In this document: positions 1 through 9,364 of the stretch, piece after piece
Layout: each line of letters opens with the position of its first letter
Numbering within the stretch: position 1 is the stretch's first letter
Origin: Chryseobacterium sp. 18061
GTDB taxonomy: Bacteria > Pseudomonadota > Gammaproteobacteria > Enterobacterales > Enterobacteriaceae
Direction: 5' to 3'
DNA: 64,000 bases
NCBI GenBank assembly: GCA_902706205.1
Contig: CACSKA010000006.1
Coordinates: 1 to 64,000 of the forward strand
Notes under the pieces: generated by a model
Told to the model about the DNA's origin: nothing
Database searches by the model: none
What the model saw: only the letters and a program-made list of their open reading frames with translations
Position numbers and translations under genes: made by a program

Positions 1-2
1 GT

Positions 3-215
3 GAGAAATATGTGGATGGGCCTGAGCCCTTACCTCTTGATGACGAGAAGAGTGTTCATGAGCGGGTTGAGAATGCGCGTTTCGACCTGCGTTCGAAGTT
101 CTATGTTAAACCGGCAGCCGATCATCCTTGGAATACACGCAGAACGCAAAGTATGTCCCCTGTAAAACCACCGAAGTTACCCAGAAAGAAGGCTGACAGG
201 GACAAATCAGGATGA
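3..215 (+). CDS. 3' end of an unidentified protein, probably a transposase tail (partial)
   Basis: The frame is open from the left edge of the window, so only the last 70 or so residues are visible. They are charged and rich in proline: an acidic stretch (PLPLDDEKS), then an Ala-Asp-His-Pro-Trp motif, then a strongly basic tail (KLPRKKADRDK). Short basic, proline-rich tails of this sort are common at the C-terminus of DDE transposases. The adjacent DNA is full of insertion-sequence relics, which fits. I cannot name the family from this piece, and no conserved catalytic residue is inside the window. Confidence 0.35.
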   Translation, partial: EKYVDGPEPLPLDDEKSVHERVENARFDLRSKFYVKPAADHPWNTRRTQSMSPVKPPKLPRKKADRDKSG

Positions 216-412
216 ATACGGGACGGATTCACTTACCTGAATAGTCATGCAGTGGGGTAAAATTCTGCCTGTGCGTTTCTGGCGGGTTTTCGGGTGGTTT
301 GTTACCCTTTTTACCGGTTATTCGTCAGAAACGCCCTGAGCGCGTTTTAGCGGTGCGTACAATTAGAGCGTTATGGTAAATTTCAGTTGTTACGGCCAAT
401 GCCTGCTTTGAG

Positions 413-463
413 CTATGAGTTCAACCGATGGATGCAACACACTTATTGAACCGCTCTGCGGGC
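413..463 (-). mobile_element. IS30-family end with last codons of its transposase (relic)
   Basis: On the minus strand, bases 462-421 encode [13 protein letters not shown] followed by a stop. This matches the C-terminus of IS30-family transposases (…RPRKTL…PAE…). The same sequence with a longer coding part recurs at 11491-11570. The remainder of the element is absent. The relic butts directly against an IS2-like transposase fragment. Confidence 0.65.
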
Positions 464-464
464 T

Positions 465-761
465 GCTCACCACTGTTGTACAGGGTTCCAGATTCAGCTC
501 TCTGGCGAACCTCCGTGTTTCATGTGCGGTATACGCTGAACAGTTATCCGTCAGCCACTGCAGCGGTGTGTCCGGCAATCTGTCGCCGAAGCACTTTTCT
601 ACCGACCTCAGCATCACATCCTGCACGGTCGAACTGTCATAATCTCCCGTGCTTGCAGCCCAGTCTATGGCCTCACGGCCGCAACAGTCCAGCGCGAACG
701 TGACCCGCAGTTTTTCAACATTGTCGCAGCCGAACTCAAAGCCGTCTGAGCGCCAGCGCAT
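465..761 (-). pseudogene. IS2-like (IS3 family) transposase OrfB fragment
   Basis: About 99 codons align with the central DDE domain of the IS2 transposase: a start resembling [14 protein letters not shown], then [16 protein letters not shown], then [10 protein letters not shown], which contains the second catalytic Asp as T-D-N. Both ends of the transposase are missing. The 3' side runs into the IS30-type relic near position 463, so the reading frame continues into foreign codons before stopping. No function is expected. It marks an old insertion at the left border of the biosynthetic locus. Confidence 0.7.
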
Positions 762-874
762 ATCACTTTCTGATTAGCCACCACTGCTGTATTGAGTAGA
801 TCGCCATGCGTAAAGCCCTTCAGCCTCCATAATGGATAACGCTGCTTTAGGCGGGGAGGACTTCGTCGCCACGC

Positions 875-2089
875 CTAGCCAGGGAAAAATCCGGGCCAGC
901 CCAGCCTATAGCGACCTGCCAGAAGCAGCAGCAGGGCAAACAGAAGCGAAGTTCCGGAGCAGAGCAGGATAATCGTCGGTAGTCCAATGCTGCCAGACAG
1001 GGCACTGACTACCGCGCCGCCAATCGGAATTGACAGCAGGTTGAGCATGCCGACCATGCCGATAACCCGGGTCAGAATATTTTTGGGGATCAGCGAGCTA
1101 CGCATGGTGCGGATATAAACACTGAACGCTCCATCAAACCCAATCACCAGAGCATAGAACAGCAGGTAAAGATAAAAGCCGCCACTGACTCCCAACAGCA
1201 ACCCACCCGCCAGAATAACGAAGAACGAGACCTTACCGACCAGCCCGATCCCCAGTCGTGCAGCGATTTTTGGCACCAGGTAAAACAGCAGCACTGAAAA
1301 CAGCGCCACGGTAGTCTGCATGATACCGTATGCGTTTTCACTTTCATGAAACAGCTTGATCACCACGGCTGGCGTGATCGAAAGGATCACGCCATACACA
1401 ATATTCACCACCCAGGTCATGGCACTGAGAAACAGTATCTTCCGGTCCTGCACCAGATACTCAATGGCCGACAGATTATCTTTCAGTACGCTGAGTCCGC
1501 GCTTTTCGGCCGTAGCCTGCGCCGAGTGAATGCGGATGCCGCGCATATTGAACAGCGACAGCAAAAACAGACAGGCGCAGGCCAACAGAATACCCCTGAT
1601 GCTGGCGGCAGAGAAAATTAGGATCGCGATGCCGGGGCCGATCACCTGCGAGAGCTGCTCGACGGTCTGCACCCATGAGTGCGCATGCGCATATTTTTCT
1701 GTGGAAATGTTATTCGGGATCACCGACTCAATCGAAACGAAGTTGATGACGTAGCAGACAGACATTACCGCCATCAGCGCAGTCAGCGAGTAAAATGTCC
1801 CGAACAGACTGAGGGTCAGCAGCGTGGCCAGCAGCAGCACGATGCGTAACGCATCCAGCGCCAGAAAGGTTACCCTGAGATCCCGTCCATCCAGCAGGGA
1901 GCCAGCAATAGGGAAAAAAATCACCCGAGGGATCCATTCAATCACGAAAGAGAGCGCAGAGAGGCTGGTAGAACCGGTGAATTTCAGGATCGACAGGGGA
2001 ACGGCAAACATCAGGAACTGATCGCACAACGCGCCGATTCCCCTGCTGATCATGAACCGGCGAAAGCTAAAGGTAGATGACTGGGACAT
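875..2089 (-). CDS. Major facilitator superfamily exporter
   Basis: A 404-residue hydrophobic protein with about 12 membrane segments, of the MFS_3 type (EntS/macrolide-efflux-like). The N-terminal half has a loop around GSLLDGRDLR where the family's short cytoplasmic motif lies. It starts 4 nt after the stop of the upstream ATP-grasp frame, with no strong ribosome site of its own, so it was probably translationally coupled to that gene. As the last gene of the minus-strand arm it would export the pathway product or give self-protection. The upstream ligase frame is now broken, so its expression may be reduced. Substrate unknown. Confidence 0.8.
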   Translation of the reverse strand: MSQSSTFSFRRFMISRGIGALCDQFLMFAVPLSILKFTGSTSLSALSFVIEWIPRVIFFPIAGSLLDGRDLRVTFLALDALRIVLLLATLLTLSLFGTFYSLTALMAVMSVCYVINFVSIESVIPNNISTEKYAHAHSWVQTVEQLSQVIGPGIAILIFSAASIRGILLACACLFLLSLFNMRGIRIHSAQATAEKRGLSVLKDNLSAIEYLVQDRKILFLSAMTWVVNIVYGVILSITPAVVIKLFHESENAYGIMQTTVALFSVLLFYLVPKIAARLGIGLVGKVSFFVILAGGLLLGVSGGFYLYLLFYALVIGFDGAFSVYIRTMRSSLIPKNILTRVIGMVGMLNLLSIPIGGAVVSALSGSIGLPTIILLCSGTSLLFALLLLLAGRYRLGWPGFFPG

Positions 2090-2092
2090 AGT

Positions 2093-3335
2093 CTAGCTGG
2101 CATCTTCCATAACAAAGGTCGCTTCGGCCAGCTGCTGAGCCAGCTCCAGATGGCGGGTAAAATGCGCCTCGCCTTGCTGCCGTTGCGGCCAGTAGAACTG
2201 GATAATGCCTTCCCGGTTTTTCCACGACTCCAGTGGATACACGCGCTGACCTTTCGTCGCCATGACGTTGAAAAACACAACCTCCGGCGGAAACGTCTTC
2301 GGCGGATTCACTTCTGCAATAACGCCGTTGCGCGCTTTCATAAAACCGACAGCCGCCAGTCCTGCAGGGTGCTCCAGCCGCGAGGTAAAGTTCATCTGCG
2401 GATCCAGATAGCTGGCAACGTGCAACTGATACGGGTTATAGCCGTAAACCTGCTCAACAAGACTCATGATGCAGTCGCCGCCGGTGCGGGCCGCCACCTC
2501 AATGATTTTTATGTCGCCCTGCGCGCTGACCTTCGCCTCAAAGTGCGCGATGCCATAGCTAATACCCAAGCAGCGACAGGTTTTCTCAGCCAGCATCAGC
2601 AGCGTCAGGTTTTGCGAAAAACGTGAAGGCACCACGTGACCCAGCTCAACAAAATGAGGAGGCTGCCCCAGATATTTATCGGTTACTGCCACCACCTTGC
2701 TGAACGCGGGCGTATTCAGTACTTCAACACTGACTTCGTATTCATATTCGATAAACTCTTCGACGATGAATAGCGTTTCATCAGCGTGTGATTCGCCGCG
2801 AATACTTTGCACATCCGCCATGCTTTTCTCAACCGCTGCAGCCAGCTCGCGCTCGCTGTTGACCTTGAGCACGCCTAGGCTGCCAGCCATCTGGCGCGGC
2901 TTGATAATTGCCGGCCAGCTGTTCCGGCGTCGCCACCGGAAAATAGCGCGGTACCGGCAGCCCGGCCTGCTGCATGCACTCGCGCATGGCGTATTTATCG
3001 CGGCAGCGCTGCACTACCTCAGGCGCGTTGTGCGCCAGGCCGTAGTGGCGAGCCACATGCGCGGCGCTGACCACGGTGAAATCGTTGGTAGGGATCACCG
3101 CCATCGGCCTGCGGCCGGAGGCGCGCTCATAGGTCTGTACCGCCTGCAGGACCTGCTCGTGATCGGAAATTTTAGCGCACAGATAGCCATCAAAATATTT
3201 CAGCGTCGGCGACAGGATATTATTGCTGACGGTAAATACATCACGACCTTTAGCGGCGCGCAGAGCGCCGGCATAAGCACGTTCGCGGAAGGGGACTTCT
3301 GCGCCAATCAGTAGTACATAATCTTCGTTCTGCAT
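2093..3335 (-). pseudogene. ATP-grasp ligase, frameshifted
   Basis: Two frames together make one ATP-grasp carboxylate-amine ligase. The upstream piece starts at ATG 3335 (MQNEDYVLLIGAE) and contains the pre-ATP-grasp domain and central region, with the typical K-Y-A-M-R-E segment. Around 2905-2915 the family sequence moves to another frame, which reads PAIIKPRQMAGSLG (ATP-binding lysine and glycine loop) and continues through IIEVAARTGGD (metal/ATP-binding region) to the stop at 2093. The upstream frame instead runs on with unrelated residues to about 2829. A deletion of some bases near the frame change is likely, because the usual linker before the IIKP motif is too short. Unless frameshifting rescues it, the enzyme is inactive. 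An amino-acid or peptide ligase is the likely original role. Confidence 0.75.
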
Positions 3336-3363
3336 CGTGCATATTCTCGCAAGCTTTGTTGGA

Positions 3364-3815
3364 TTATTTACTCTGGAGATCCTGTCGATAGCGGGCCAGC
3401 GCGCGGGCAATCCGCTGAGCGGCCTTACCGGCATTACTGGCTGACAGCATGGAGTAGGAAAGCCGCAGAGAATTTCGCTCAGGATCCTGGGCGAAAAATA
3501 CTTCTCCCGGCACGAAAACCACTTTTTCTTCAATGCAATATTTCAGCAACTCGGCCGCATTGACGTCGTCGGCCAGATGACACCACAGGAACATGCCACC
3601 CTCTGGGCGGTTATAGGTAATAGCATCGCCAAGATGTTCATCCAGCGCGGCGATCAGCAGATCGCCGCGCTCTTTATAGGTCTCCTTGAGCAGTGTCAGA
3701 CGGGTATTTAGGCGGCCTGACTGAATATAGTGCGCTGCAATGTGCTGGTTGAGCGTTGAGGTATGCAGATCGAGCGCCTGCTTGGCAACCACTACTGCCA
3801 TCAGGAACGGCTGCG
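3364..3815 (-). pseudogene. PLP aminotransferase (class I/II), C-terminal fragment
   Basis: About 148 residues match the C-terminal domain of fold-type I aminotransferases of the 2-aminoadipate/LysN-like type: KQALDLHTSTLNQHIAAHY, then RPEGGMFLWCHL, then FVPGEVFF and NSLRLSYSML, whose Arg binds the substrate carboxylate. The N-terminal two thirds, including the PLP lysine, are missing. In its own frame the sequence can be followed upstream only a few codons beyond 3801 (PFLMAVVV) before it meets the end of a different gene fragment. It ends 28 nt before the ATP-grasp start, so it was once part of that operon. Not functional as a transaminase. Confidence 0.75.
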
Positions 3816-4178
3816 GAATAGCGCTTCAAGCTCGCAATCCAGATATAGATTACGCACCTGCAGATCGGAAAGGCCGTCATACAGGCTCAAGACATCTTCA
3901 CCAGAGCTTTGCGTTGCCCGCATATATTCCTGACCGGTTTTATGAAATTGCGAGGAGCCGATTTGTTCTATTTTGACAAATTCGTCGTCCGGCCGGTGAT
4001 TGCCTTTGGTTTGCATGATGGCGTAGAAATTTTGTCTGATTTTCTCGCACAGAGTTTGCTCTACGGCATTGCGTATAATATATAAAACCCGACCTTCGCT
4101 ATGGCCGTCGGTAATTATTCGGGCGATCTTTTCTAAATCAACGCCCCCAACAGAATCTTCATAGTAAGCAAAAGACAT
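3816..4178 (-). pseudogene. N-terminal fragment of an unrecognised enzyme, fused to the aminotransferase remnant
   Basis: An open frame begins at ATG 4178, with a good GGAGAG ribosome site 3 nt upstream, and runs about 120 residues (MSFAYYEDSVGGVDLEKIAR…) before entering the aminotransferase DNA out of frame and stopping at 3801. It is the first gene of the minus-strand arm, divergent from the dioxygenase gene at 4943. The fragment is soluble, mixed alpha/beta, and contains HKTGQEYMRA. The style is compatible with the N-terminus of an iron/2-oxoglutarate oxygenase, but I see no HxD motif, so I leave it unassigned. It probably arose by an internal deletion that removed its 3' part and the 5' part of the aminotransferase gene. 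Confidence 0.5.
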
Positions 4179-4942
4179 ATGCTCTCCGCAGCTAAAGCCT
4201 GAGCTTTTTTATAAGATTTATAAAAAAACACGAAATTTTTATCGCTTGGTTATAATATCATCAACAAGAAATCAACACGATTTGTGTTTTTGCGTCAGAA
4301 TAAGGTGCTTAGCCTATGGTTAAAAAACCTTCGGCTGCATTGTATTTTTTATAGCTCAAGGGCGATGCCCCAATCGAACCAAGATTAACAATCCAGATAA
4401 GTTTGCTGACTAAAAAGACGGCATCGATACAATAATATTGATTTCCATTTTCACTTTAGGCCTGTCATCAGACTGTAACAACAGGGCTTTATTATTTTGC
4501 TGCCAAAAACTGTGGATTCAATTTATTCACAACGTTGCAACATGTCAACCACCTCGTTGAACACCTTATCCACTTTGATTTTCCTGTGTTTAAACTGCAC
4601 TATTTTATTCTGATGGTGTTTTTAACTGCTTTTTTGTTTTTTTCCTGATTTTAAATGCTGACCTGACGAAGAGGAGGTGTTTTAGATTACAGTGAAATAA
4701 ATTCATATTAGCATCTGTTATGGCCTTCTTTATTTTATTTATTACCTTACTGTCATTGTCACTCATGGTTATTATTTATCTTTTTGCTGTAGGATAAATG
4801 CTATATCTCTCTGAGATAACGTGTTTATGCGATTGATTATCACTCTCTGCGCCTGAAATAAATTATAACAACTTTGCATTGAGGGAATGTTACTCGCTTG
4901 TTATATGTTTGTAATTAACCTCCTCTTTACCCTCTGAATAAC
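4179..4942. promoter_or_regulatory. AT-rich divergent intergenic region of the biosynthetic locus
   Basis: 764 bases without a credible gene, clearly richer in A+T than the flanking genes and with many A/T runs. It separates the two divergent arms, so promoters for both should lie here. I could not single out convincing -35/-10 pairs. No regulator gene lies in the locus. The composition suggests silencing by H-NS-type proteins. Confidence 0.5.
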
Positions 4943-5695
4943 ATGATGGCAATGGAAAATACGCTTGATCCTGGTTTTAAAATAAAGGACATATTTTATT
5001 CTTTAAAAAACCGTTTTATTGAAAAGAAATATGTTCATCTGACATCCGTCGAAAATATCATTTGTCATTCTCTGGGAAAATATCGGTTAGAAGCTTTTAA
5101 AAACACCTGGAATAATCTGCCTGGTGACCAGTACCTGTCGAAAACAAACCTCCGCCAGCGGCGGATTTGCAAGTTTGAACTGCGCCGTAACCGCCCGCTA
5201 ACACTGCTGGCGGACTGCCATTTCTTTCAAAGCGGCCAAGTGAACGCTTTGCTGGGCGGCATTGAGCGCCTCTATCAGCAAAGCGAAGTCGAATTTATTA
5301 CCTCCCCTTTGCTCTCGCGATTGATTAATTATCAGGCGGCGTTTTTAAATCACCTACACGGCGGAGCGGAATGGTTAATTACCTGCCATCAGTTCCGGGT
5401 CTATTGCAACGACGCTGCGCCGGGTTTTGCCGCGCCGGAAGGGCGACACTCAGACGGTCATGATTACGTGTTTCAGCATCTGATTGACCGACATAACGTT
5501 TGCGGCGGCGTCAGCGAAATTTATTCTCCTGCCGGGGAGATCCTGCTCAGTCATACCCTGCAAGGATTCCTGGAAACATTATTTATAAACGATCGTCTCG
5601 TTCAGCATGATGTCACCCCGCTTTGTCCGGCGGAGAACGCCGTCGGCCGCTGCTGGCGGGATATGCTGATTATCGATTTTGATCGCCTGCAATGA
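4943..5695 (+). CDS. 2-oxoglutarate/Fe(II) dioxygenase, amino-acid hydroxylase type
   Basis: A 250-residue protein of the 2OG-Fe dioxygenase family that includes the free L-isoleucine 4-hydroxylase (IDO) of Bacillus (Pfam 2OG-Fe_Oxy_2). The metal site is visible: H169-x-D171 in PEGRHSDGHDY, and the distal His at about 222 in VQHDVTP. An Arg near 239 in the last strand (CWRDMLIIDF) is placed to bind 2-oxoglutarate. RHNVCGGVSEIY after the HxD motif is also typical. The N-terminal 45 residues are AT-rich and less family-like. Three ATGs (4943, 4946, 4952) compete and none has a strong ribosome site. It is the first gene of the plus-strand arm. Inferred role: hydroxylation of a free aliphatic amino acid or a close derivative. 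Confidence 0.8.
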   Translation: MMAMENTLDPGFKIKDIFYSLKNRFIEKKYVHLTSVENIICHSLGKYRLEAFKNTWNNLPGDQYLSKTNLRQRRICKFELRRNRPLTLLADCHFFQSGQVNALLGGIERLYQQSEVEFITSPLLSRLINYQAAFLNHLHGGAEWLITCHQFRVYCNDAAPGFAAPEGRHSDGHDYVFQHLIDRHNVCGGVSEIYSPAGEILLSHTLQGFLETLFINDRLVQHDVTPLCPAENAVGRCWRDMLIIDFDRLQ

Positions 5696-5702
5696 GGTCT
5701 TC

Positions 5703-6977
5703 ATGGAATCAACGCTGAGTCTCTTTTCCCAAGCCTTTGCCGATAAGTTCGCCTGCCCGTTCACCGGCGTATTCCAACATGCCATCGAACGCCGACTGGC
5801 GACAATATCCCTAACGGCAAATGAAAATATCCTCTCCGAAACGGCGAGAACACTAGGGCAAAATCGGTTTTATGATCGCTATTATTTCCAGGGGGAGCAC
5901 GGCGAAGACTGCCTGTATGCCGCGCAGTTTAACGGTATGCAGTATGAAAATTTCCCGGAAGTTGAAGCTCTAAAGCATGCCGCCACGGAGGCGGCAAAAC
6001 GGCTGTTCTGCGCAAACTACATTGAATTTCGGGTGCTGTCCGGCGTGCACTGTACTTTGTCTATGGTGGCGGCCCTGACCAAGCCTGGTGATACCGTCTG
6101 GGCCCTGGATCCTGCCTGTGGTGGCCATTTTGCCACAGGGCCTTTAATTCATCGCCTTGGGCGGGAATGTCGCTACCTGCGGCTTAATCAGAACAATGAA
6201 TTTGATGAGTCCTATCTGACCTCTCTGCGAGCGCAGCCGCCTGCCGCCATAATTCTCGATCACGGCCTGGCTAACGAGATGGTCTCTGCCGCGGGGCTTC
6301 GGGAGTGGCTGAACGACAACGGCATGGCGCAGACGCTGATTATTTATGATGCCTCCCATCTGCTGGGGCTTATCGCCGGAAAGGCATTACCCAATCCGCT
6401 GGAAAACGGCGCCGATATTTTGCAGGGCAATACCCATAAGTCCTTTCCCGGCCCGCACCGGGCCATTATCGCCACACTTTGCCCGCATTTGGGTAAACGC
6501 ATCAGCGAAGGGTTGGAAGCAGGGATGGTCTCCTCACCAAATTTACCTTCGCTGTTACAGATGTTTATTACCCTGCTTGAAATGGATAACTGGGGTGAGG
6601 CCTATGCCCGGCAGATGTGCATCAATGCCCAACTGCTGGCGCAACAGCTTGCCGGTATTTCGGGCTGGGAAGTCCTTCCGACCCATACCCATAAAATCCT
6701 GCTGATGGGTGAGAGGAGCGTGGAGATGGCGAGCCGTTTTAACGAGCTGGGGATCCGGGTCAACAATAAGTCACTAAACGGGCAGCCCTGCCTGCGCCTG
6801 GGTGTGCAGGAAATTACCCGGCTTGGCATCACCTCCCAGCAGCTTGTGCAGCTTGGAGAGTTGATGCGGCAGATCCTTTTAAGAGAAGAAACCGCGGCTC
6901 TTCCTTTACGCATTGAGGCGTTGGCGAAGCAGCTAAACCTTGTCCATTACAGCTTTGACTCAGGAAAGAAATCATGA
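5703..6977 (+). CDS. Serine hydroxymethyltransferase-like PLP enzyme
   Basis: 424 residues from ATG 5703, 7 nt after the dioxygenase stop. The fold-type I SHMT family is recognisable. There is an early LTANENI segment (the SHMT S-x-N-x-x region), a YDASHLLGLIAG motif with Asp216 to bind the PLP ring nitrogen and His219, and GNTHKSFPGP with Lys246 as the Schiff-base lysine, equivalent to the SHMT T-T-H-K-T-L-R-G-P. It diverges strongly from housekeeping GlyA. In secondary metabolism, relatives act as transaldolases, alpha-methylserine-type hydroxymethyltransferases or beta-hydroxy-amino-acid aldolases. Its position between an amino-acid hydroxylase and a ligase suggests it makes or cleaves a C-C bond on a beta-hydroxy amino acid. 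Its end overlaps the next gene by 4 nt (ATGA). Confidence 0.8.
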   Translation: MESTLSLFSQAFADKFACPFTGVFQHAIERRLATISLTANENILSETARTLGQNRFYDRYYFQGEHGEDCLYAAQFNGMQYENFPEVEALKHAATEAAKRLFCANYIEFRVLSGVHCTLSMVAALTKPGDTVWALDPACGGHFATGPLIHRLGRECRYLRLNQNNEFDESYLTSLRAQPPAAIILDHGLANEMVSAAGLREWLNDNGMAQTLIIYDASHLLGLIAGKALPNPLENGADILQGNTHKSFPGPHRAIIATLCPHLGKRISEGLEAGMVSSPNLPSLLQMFITLLEMDNWGEAYARQMCINAQLLAQQLAGISGWEVLPTHTHKILLMGERSVEMASRFNELGIRVNNKSLNGQPCLRLGVQEITRLGITSQQLVQLGELMRQILLREETAALPLRIEALAKQLNLVHYSFDSGKKS

Positions 6978-9364
6978 CGCAAACAAGCTGCCTGATTATC
7001 GGCAATGTCCGGGAGGGCGAATACGAAGGGTTACTGGCCCAGCAGGTGAAAATACTGCTGCTGTGCGACAGTAGGGCCGTGGCGAAAATTGCCGATCCGG
7101 AGAAAGTGTTGCCGGTAGCCAGATATGATTTTTCCCGCGGTTACGGGCCTGAACTGCAGCAGATCGTCGCTGAACTCTATCAACAACACCGTTTTTCCAG
7201 CGTCCTGAACTATCGGGAAAGCTATGTCGCTATTACGGAACAAATCTGTCAGGGACAGCCTGAACTGTCGCATTTGCATCAGAACGTCAGTGTCACACTG
7301 GATAAAACTCGCCAGCGTGCCCGCTTCAGCGAGAGCCCTAACTCTGATTTACAGGTAATGTCGCGAATCACAACGATGGAAGAACTGCTGGCGCCGGGAG
7401 CGGACCCGGATTGGCCCTGCGTGCTGAAACCCGCGAGCCTCTACAGCAGCCTGTTTGTAAAATGCCTTCATCATCGTGAAGCTCTTGAACGCTATGCCCT
7501 GGAAGAGTGGAAAGAGCTGCAGGCCTATGTGGCCAACAAAAGTCGTGAAAACGATACGCTGCTACTTGAGGAGTATCTGGAGGGGAGCAACCATTCCATC
7601 GACTGTGTGATTTCCCCCGACGGCGAGATAACCACTTTCCCCATCGTGGACGTTATCGCCGGGGTGGATATTCAGCGTGATGATTTCCACCATTTTGCCC
7701 GCTATTCGCCCTCCACCCTTCAGCCCGATGAGAAAATGGTGGCGCGCTGCCACGTCCTGGCCCGAGATGCAGTGCGGGCGCTGGGGCTACGGGGAACGTT
7801 CGCCCACGTTGAATTTATTATGACGGCGCAGGGGCCAAGGATCCTGGAAGTCGGCGCCCGGCCCGGCGGTAGCCGTGTTTATGTGATCCGTGAGGCATGG
7901 GGCATTGATATGGATGTCCAGTACCACCGCGTACTGTCGGGATTACCGGCGAACAGCGCCGATACCACCTGCGCTCCCTTTGGTATCGTTACACCGTTTG
8001 CCCACCACAATATTCCGTGGCGAGGGTTGCAGTATGAGGCGCAATTACGGCAGATTGCCGGTTTCCAGCGCTGGTACGCTTGGGTTAAAGAAGGTGAAAC
8101 CGTTGGTCCGGCAGGTAACGGTTTTCAGAACTATGTCTATGCAGAATTCCATTGCCCCACCACCCGGGCCCTACGCGAGTCCCTGCTGGCTGTGAACGAA
8201 CTGGATGTGTTTGGCGAACGCGCAAGGCCGGCGATGGTTGTGGTTGGTGGGCGTGATTCGTCCCTACAATGGCCAGGGTGCTTTAATGTCGACTTCACCC
8301 TAGTGCAGACGGTCAGCGGCCTGACGGAATATCAGCGCCAGCATGCCGACATTGTCCTCACGCAGGACATCGGCGAAGTTGAGACCTGGCTACCGCGCGT
8401 TCGGGAGCGCCATCGGCAGCGTCCCTTTACCGCCATTGTTTCTTTCAGTGAGCTCGGGTTGCTGGCGGCATCGATAGCGGGTGAGGCCCTAGGGATCCGC
8501 CATAACCCGGTGCAAAGCGTGGCCCGCAGCCGGGACAAAATCGCCTTCCGGGAACTTCTGTCCAGCGGCCCGTGGGCGCTTCCGGTGAGTGTGGTTTACG
8601 ATGCGCAGCAGGCTGAAGTGTTTGTTAAGCAGCACGGGCGGGCCATCATCAAGCCTGTGGACGGTTCAGGAAGCCAGGGGATTTATGCCATCGATGAAGG
8701 AGAGTCGCTCGCGCATATTCCTTTTGATGGCAACCAGATTATCGAAAAGTTTATTTCCGGAGACGAATACAGCGTTGAAACGCTGACGCTAAACGGCGTG
8801 CATCGCGTGCTCGGCATGACCCGCAAGTTCACCACGGGGACTCCCCATTATGTTGAAACCGGGCATGACTTCCCTGCGGGTTTAACCCCGCAGGAGGAAC
8901 AGCGGATAAACGAAGCCGTTATCTGGCTGCTCGAAATGCTGGAGCACCGCTGGGGCCCGGCCCATACCGAACTGAAAATAGACGGCGATAAGCTTCAGTT
9001 TATTGAAACCCAGACCCGTTTCGGCGGGGACCAGATCTGGGAAATGGTCTGGCTAGTCACTGGTGTTCATCAGGCCGGGGCGACTATCGCGGCAATGACC
9101 GACGTACCGCAGCCGCCTGAGGCCTCTCAGTTTTCCCGTATGGCTATACGCTTTGCTACAGACGATCAATATCCTGTCGTGCTGCCCGCGTGGCTGTTTC
9201 GTTCCCATCAGGACGAAAGCAAGCGAGGGCGGCCGGTGCACTGTTCGGCTGACCGCTATGGTTACCATCTTTACGGCTGCACCGCAGTCGACGAACACGA
9301 GTTTATCAACGCTTTCACCCACAACGAACCCCGCATTCACTTTACAGGCACCGCTCATGAATAA
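6974..9364 (+). CDS. Tandem ATP-grasp ligase (two ATP-grasp units in one chain)
   Basis: 796 residues holding two complete ATP-grasp units. Unit 1 (about 1-420) has its ATP-binding Lys at 152 in CVLKPAS and the metal-binding segment ILEVGARPGGSR (Glu292, Arg296). Unit 2 (about 421-796) has IIKPVDGSGSQG (Lys560) and FIETQTRFGGD (Glu678). Unit 2 keeps the full glycine-rich loop, while unit 1 has a serine-rich substitute (ASLYSSLF). The metal-site Asn of the family is Gly in unit 1 and Gln in unit 2. ATP-grasp enzymes join a carboxylate to an amine through an acyl phosphate. Two units could perform two couplings, or one unit may be structural. Translation is coupled to both neighbours by overlaps (ATGA at 6974; 8 nt at 9357). 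Confidence 0.85.
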   Translation: MTQTSCLIIGNVREGEYEGLLAQQVKILLLCDSRAVAKIADPEKVLPVARYDFSRGYGPELQQIVAELYQQHRFSSVLNYRESYVAITEQICQGQPELSHLHQNVSVTLDKTRQRARFSESPNSDLQVMSRITTMEELLAPGADPDWPCVLKPASLYSSLFVKCLHHREALERYALEEWKELQAYVANKSRENDTLLLEEYLEGSNHSIDCVISPDGEITTFPIVDVIAGVDIQRDDFHHFARYSPSTLQPDEKMVARCHVLARDAVRALGLRGTFAHVEFIMTAQGPRILEVGARPGGSRVYVIREAWGIDMDVQYHRVLSGLPANSADTTCAPFGIVTPFAHHNIPWRGLQYEAQLRQIAGFQRWYAWVKEGETVGPAGNGFQNYVYAEFHCPTTRALRESLLAVNELDVFGERARPAMVVVGGRDSSLQWPGCFNVDFTLVQTVSGLTEYQRQHADIVLTQDIGEVETWLPRVRERHRQRPFTAIVSFSELGLLAASIAGEALGIRHNPVQSVARSRDKIAFRELLSSGPWALPVSVVYDAQQAEVFVKQHGRAIIKPVDGSGSQGIYAIDEGESLAHIPFDGNQIIEKFISGDEYSVETLTLNGVHRVLGMTRKFTTGTPHYVETGHDFPAGLTPQEEQRINEAVIWLLEMLEHRWGPAHTELKIDGDKLQFIETQTRFGGDQIWEMVWLVTGVHQAGATIAAMTDVPQPPEASQFSRMAIRFATDDQYPVVLPAWLFRSHQDESKRGRPVHCSADRYGYHLYGCTAVDEHEFINAFTHNEPRIHFTGTAHE

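Noticed and set aside
415..703. Two plus-strand open frames over the IS2-like fragment
   Set aside because: They are the complement of recognisable transposase codons on the minus strand.
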